A stretch of 55,238 nucleotides of DNA, from NCBI GenBank assembly GCA_018884025.1, contig JAHLFB010000188.1, forward strand, positions 1 through 55,238, in the 5' to 3' direction. Source of the stretch: Candidatus Phocaeicola faecipullorum (GTDB lineage Bacteria > Bacteroidota > Bacteroidia > Bacteroidales > Bacteroidaceae). A program made the translations under genes and the position numbers. Below the pieces are notes generated by a model. It was not told the DNA's origin. It ran no database searches and was given only the letters and a program-made list of their open reading frames with translations. Shown piece by piece: positions 51,730 through 55,238 of the stretch (positions are counted from its first letter, which is position 1; the number at the start of each line of letters is the position of its first letter).

Positions 51730-52932
51730 TCAGAAAACAGGCAAAGTATATACTAATCCCAGCGAAATACGCTGTAAATTATAGCCATTTGCCCCATAAA
51801 GTCTTGCTTTTTCTGTCAGATGGATATTTTTATGCAGCAGATGCAAATACACTATCAGTTCACTGTCTGCCATAGGATAATATTCGGCGCAGAACTGTAC
51901 ATTCCATGTTCTCCTGTAATTTCCGGCCTCGAATTGTCCCGACGACTTGTAAATGTTCCCAATCTCATATGCTCCCTTCACATAAAGGTTCAGATGCGGC
52001 AACACACGATAATCGAGATTGGCTATTGTGGTAAAATATTCTACATTCTTTGCTGTTACTACATTATTTCCGTCAACATCATATACTGAAGTTATCAGCC
52101 CCTTGGAGTCAAGTCCCTCGCGCGAGTACATGAAATCAATATATCCCAGGAAAGGTTTCCTGTCCCAGACGTTTCCGCATGTAAAATAAAAAATATTCTT
52201 ACCCTTTGCCAGCTGTCCGTAAGACAGGGAATATCTCAATTGCATGGCACGGTCAACAAAATATCCGTCCCAGTTCATTGTTCCCAGAACTGGTATCTTT
52301 GAATCTTCAATACCCTCAGGCAAAGGATACATAAACTGGTCGTCAATGGTTGAATTTCTGTTGTTTGTAACCTGAAAATTCAACATTTGATTTTCATTGA
52401 TATTATAAGCCATATTCACCCCAACCTGATAAGCCGGTATGGTATTGTTGAAATCGGAGTAATGTCTTACCTTTATTGCGTTAACCCAGCACTCATACCC
52501 GCTGAACTGCACCGGCTGTTTTCCGGCTGTAAGATGCCACCTTCTGTTTAGCTGCCACCCTACCATAGCCAGTTCCACGGAACCGGCAAGATTGTCCAAC
52601 GGAATGTTCGGATTTGTGTATTTGTTAAACGATTGTCTGAAATGATACGAAAACTTGTCTCTGAAAGCTCCCAGAACTTCCAGGCGGACACGATGGACCT
52701 TAAAAGCCATTTCGTCGAAAGTTCCGTCTGTAAAAGCCGCATCGGCAGCCGTACAGAACTGTATGTTCATATTCGCCCAATCAATATCACGCTTACCGTC
52801 GGTTACACGCTGTAACAAAGTTTTCTCATCGGACGGCACCAATGCCATATCCTGCGCACTTACTTCCAGGCCACCCGCAGACAATGTGGCAGCCAATAAT
52901 AATTTGTTTACTGATAATATTTTTTTCAACAT
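51730..52932 (-). CDS. Outer-membrane porin, phosphate-selective porin O/P-like
   Basis: A 400-aa protein from the ATG at 52932 (an upstream start at 52959 gives a poorer signal). It has a signal peptide ending ...GGLEVSAQ. It has many alternating beta strands with aromatic ends, a feature of outer-membrane barrels, and closes with LGLVYTLPVF, a terminal aromatic. RHYSDFNNT and the KVHRVRLEVLGAFRDKFSYHFRQ stretch resemble the porin O/P family. It probably forms a general or phosphate channel. It follows a lipid-kinase gene by 62 bases, possibly in the miaA transcript. Confidence 0.75.
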   Translation of the reverse strand: MLKKILSVNKLLLAATLSAGGLEVSAQDMALVPSDEKTLLQRVTDGKRDIDWANMNIQFCTAADAAFTDGTFDEMAFKVHRVRLEVLGAFRDKFSYHFRQSFNKYTNPNIPLDNLAGSVELAMVGWQLNRRWHLTAGKQPVQFSGYECWVNAIKVRHYSDFNNTIPAYQVGVNMAYNINENQMLNFQVTNNRNSTIDDQFMYPLPEGIEDSKIPVLGTMNWDGYFVDRAMQLRYSLSYGQLAKGKNIFYFTCGNVWDRKPFLGYIDFMYSREGLDSKGLITSVYDVDGNNVVTAKNVEYFTTIANLDYRVLPHLNLYVKGAYEIGNIYKSSGQFEAGNYRRTWNVQFCAEYYPMADSELIVYLHLLHKNIHLTEKARLYGANGYNLQRISLGLVYTLPVF

Positions 52933-52994
52933 AGAAAGACAATTACAAAATATCAACAACAGTATGGCACAAAGAGTTCGGTACCGCGTCAGTA

Positions 52995-53927
52995 TCAGCG
53001 TGGAATAATCAGAGTCAGAGCCTCAGGAGCTATTGTCACTTCAAAAGGATAATTCTTATCTGTCCATAAACGTCCGTCTATGCTTATCTCGGCATTTCTT
53101 GCCCTCAACACCTTTACAGATTTTGTTCTATATGGTTTTACCGTCTTATGATTTAACAGTCTTCCCTGCTGCAACATCCACAGACCGGAAATAAGTTCTC
53201 TTAACTGCGGCCTGTATATCACAGAAACATCAAGCCATCCATTGTAAGGAACAGCGCTAGGCGTCAGGCCGTAACCTCTGCAACTGCCTATACCTACAGC
53301 CATTATACGCCCTCTGATATGCTCATTATTGAGTTTCAGATGCATTCTGTGCAATTTACGCTCGAATGCCACAAGAACCAGCGACGAAAGATACGATATA
53401 AACGGTATTCCCCAGAAACGTTTTGTCTCATTTGTTATCATTACAATCTTCGCTCCCAGTCCCATATATACCGCATTAAGGAAATACCTGTTTATATGCT
53501 CGTCGCCGTTATAATATTCAAACACTCCAAGGTCAACTTTCCTCAAGCGTCTGTTTATAAGGACATCTACAGCCCCTTTATAATCGTCGGAGTCAAGCCC
53601 CCAGTATTTCGCGAAATCATTGCCTATACCATTCGGAATAATGCCAAACGCTATTTCATGCACGTCCTCCACATCGGAATGCATTATGCCGTTAACAGCG
53701 TCGTTGATGGCTCCGTCTCCCCCTACCACGACTATGGTCTTGTATCCATTGTTAGCCAAAGTTCTGGCAAGACGTTCCACCGAGCCAAAACCTTCGGACT
53801 GGACATAATCATACATCACATTCTGACTGTCCATGTATTCACGGATTTTAGCCCATCTTTTTTGTGCTTTTCTACTTCCGGCCTTGGGGTTGTAGATTAT
53901 ACCCCATCTGTTAGGTTCAACTGCCAT
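52995..53927 (-). CDS. Diacylglycerol/lipid kinase family protein (YegS-like)
   Basis: A 310-aa protein with the lipid-kinase core: WGIIYNPKAGSRKAQKRW at the start, VVVGGDGAINDAVNGI (the GGDG motif, with T replaced by A and the following NE by ND), and GIIPNGIGNDFAKYWGL. The C-terminal part binds lipid substrate, as in YegS and bacterial DgkB. Such kinases phosphorylate diacylglycerol or related lipids, feeding phosphatidic acid into membranes. It lies 70 bases after miaA and before a porin gene. Confidence 0.88.
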   Translation of the reverse strand: MAVEPNRWGIIYNPKAGSRKAQKRWAKIREYMDSQNVMYDYVQSEGFGSVERLARTLANNGYKTIVVVGGDGAINDAVNGIMHSDVEDVHEIAFGIIPNGIGNDFAKYWGLDSDDYKGAVDVLINRRLRKVDLGVFEYYNGDEHINRYFLNAVYMGLGAKIVMITNETKRFWGIPFISYLSSLVLVAFERKLHRMHLKLNNEHIRGRIMAVGIGSCRGYGLTPSAVPYNGWLDVSVIYRPQLRELISGLWMLQQGRLLNHKTVKPYRTKSVKVLRARNAEISIDGRLWTDKNYPFEVTIAPEALTLIIPR

Positions 53928-53997
53928 AATATATAAACATTTAGATTATACAGCAAATTTCAAATATCAGACTCTCAGCTTTAAAACAATCGGATTT

Positions 53998-54909
53998 TCA
54001 TTCCATCATAGAGAGAATAGCGTCAACTTTCTGTTGCAATCCCCACTCCGCATTTATCCACGATATGGAAAATCCTCGTCTCTCCATACCTCTGAACCAT
54101 GTCATCTGGCGTTTTGCAAACTGATGGATAGCTATTTCAAGCTGAGAACACATTTCCTCGTATTTTAAAGCACCAGTCACATAAAGTGTGAGATACTTGT
54201 ATTCCAAGCCATAGTAAATAAGGTCTTCTGCCGTAAGTCCGGACTCAAGAAGTGACTTCACCTCATCCACCATACCTTCGTCAAGCCTTTGCTTCAAGCG
54301 TTGCGAAATCTTTTCTCTTCTTAATTCACGGCTTATGTCAACACCTATAATCAGACTGTTGAAAGAAGGAAACGGACGTGCGTCAACCTCATTCTTCTGA
54401 TAGTAATCTTCTATCTCGATTGCCCTGATGGCACGTTTGGCGGTGTCAACATCTGTAGAATTGTGCAGTTTCTTGTATTTTGACAATATATCAGTCAGCT
54501 CCTCCAAAGACTTGCCGGACAGACTCTCCCTCAGTTCTTTGTTTTCAGGAACCGGTATTAGCCTGTAGCCTTTCAGTACGGATTCTATATACAGGCCTGT
54601 ACCGCCACATAAAATAACTTCTTTGTTCCTTGACTTTATATCCTCAAAAGCTTTGAGAAAATCTCTCTGAAATTCAAACACATTATATTTGTAACCTGGG
54701 TCAACAATATCTATAAGATGGTACGGTATTTTATGTCCGTCAACTTCATAGTCTTTCAGGTCTTTTCCTGTACCAATATCCATACCTCGATACACCTGCC
54801 TGCTGTCGGCACTTATTATCTCGGCATCAATCTTTCTTGCCAGCGATGCCGCCAAAGTTGTTTTGCCAGATGCTGTCGGTCCCAATATAGTTATAAAATC
54901 ATATTTCAT
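53998..54909 (-). CDS. miaA: tRNA dimethylallyltransferase
   Basis: A 303-aa protein from the ATG at 54909. The P-loop ITILGPTASGKTTLA begins at residue 6, and ISADSRQVYRGMDIGTGK follows. The middle has VILCGGTGLYIESVL, and the C-terminal region the MTWFRGMERRG segment. Two further ATG codons upstream (54930, 54945) are in frame, but a -7 element overlaps the outermost one, so it cannot be used from that promoter. It adds the isopentenyl group to A37 of tRNAs that read U-starting codons. Confidence 0.92.
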   Translation of the reverse strand: MKYDFITILGPTASGKTTLAASLARKIDAEIISADSRQVYRGMDIGTGKDLKDYEVDGHKIPYHLIDIVDPGYKYNVFEFQRDFLKAFEDIKSRNKEVILCGGTGLYIESVLKGYRLIPVPENKELRESLSGKSLEELTDILSKYKKLHNSTDVDTAKRAIRAIEIEDYYQKNEVDARPFPSFNSLIIGVDISRELRREKISQRLKQRLDEGMVDEVKSLLESGLTAEDLIYYGLEYKYLTLYVTGALKYEEMCSQLEIAIHQFAKRQMTWFRGMERRGFSISWINAEWGLQQKVDAILSMME

Positions 54910-54944
54910 ATAATCAATAACATAACGCATGAATAATCTGTTCA

Positions 54945-54952
54945 CAAAGATA
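54945..54952 (-). promoter_or_regulatory. -7 element before miaA
   Basis: Minus-strand TATCTTTG matches TAnnTTTG. It overlaps the outermost candidate start of miaA, which favours the ATG at 54909. Confidence 0.5.
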
Positions 54953-55057
54953 GTTTATTTTACATTAAAGCAGCACACTACTATATAAAATCATTAGAAA
55001 AAATAAAATTCTTTTAAAATAAGTCCTTTATCAATAATGCTGCACGAAAATAAAAAA

Positions 55058-55082
55058 AGCCGCCCTGAAAATCAAGGCGGCT
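55058..55082 (-). terminator. Intrinsic terminator for GAPDH gene
   Basis: AGCCGCC and GGCGGCT form a 7-bp GC-rich stem with an 11-base loop. Seven T follow on the minus strand. Confidence 0.85.
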
Positions 55083-55108
55083 CTCGCTATTATATGGATA
55101 TGTACTGA

Positions 55109-55238
<130 letters not shown>

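Overview
The window looks like a chromosomal segment from a gut Bacteroidales bacterium, most likely Bacteroides, Phocaeicola or a close relative. The main clue is the Bacteroidetes promoter signature (a -7 element of the form TAnnTTTG, sometimes with TTTG about 19 bases upstream), which occurs before many genes. The gene set agrees: a DUF4270 lipoprotein, class III fructose-bisphosphatase, a K+-dependent-type membrane pyrophosphatase, a seven-gene Rnf locus, a GH57/GT4/GH133 glycogen cluster and two AspT/YidE-type transporters. No rRNA, tRNA or CRISPR array was recognised.

Region 1 (1-14.1 kb) is accessory DNA. A partial IS66-like gene runs off the left edge. Next comes a tightly packed nine-gene minus-strand operon (12667 down to 470): a DUF4007 protein, a BrxC/PglY-like large ATPase, a DndC-like PP-loop sulfurtransferase, a GIY-YIG nuclease, a DGQHR (DndB-like) protein, a phospholipase D-helicase fusion, a 76-aa protein, a DndD-like SMC ATPase with a CxxC hook, and a 193-aa protein of unknown family. 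I interpret it as a non-canonical DNA phosphorothioation (Dnd-like) modification and restriction system in which a BREX-like ATPase/DUF4007 module and a GIY-YIG nuclease join the sulfur-modification core. It is the best candidate for an undescribed system here. A separate AAA ATPase and a decayed NYN-domain gene border it.

Region 2 (14.1-20.3 kb) is a mosaic. A DUF1810 gene lies between two nearly identical 34-36-nt inverted repeats. An Rpn-type nuclease/transposase gene has lost its middle. A large AAA+ protein carries a degenerate second P-loop domain. An inositol-monophosphatase-family gene, a small lipoprotein gene, and a second lipoprotein gene cut by an amber codon just after its lipobox complete the stretch.

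Region 3 (20.4-55.2 kb) is mostly core metabolism: an MFS transporter, an AspT/YidE transporter, a DEDD exonuclease, ferritin, HppA, a DUF456 protein, GalE, RseC-RnfBCDGEA, a NahK-like sugar kinase, a TPR protein, a second AspT/YidE transporter, class III FBPase, PanD and PanC, a single-domain GT5 glycogen-synthase-like protein, a DUF4270 lipoprotein, the glycogen operon (GH133, GT4, and a GH57-like protein with both catalytic residues replaced), SerS, MiaA, a lipid kinase, a porin, and the C-terminus of GAPDH at the right edge. HppA and Rnf are both ion-motive energy couplers. Intergenic spaces hold clear intrinsic terminators and unusual low-complexity hairpins made of short tandem units (AGTTAT/ATAACT, AACAAG/CTTGTT), two of them between a stop codon and its terminator.

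All assignments come from reading motifs and context by eye; no database search was run.
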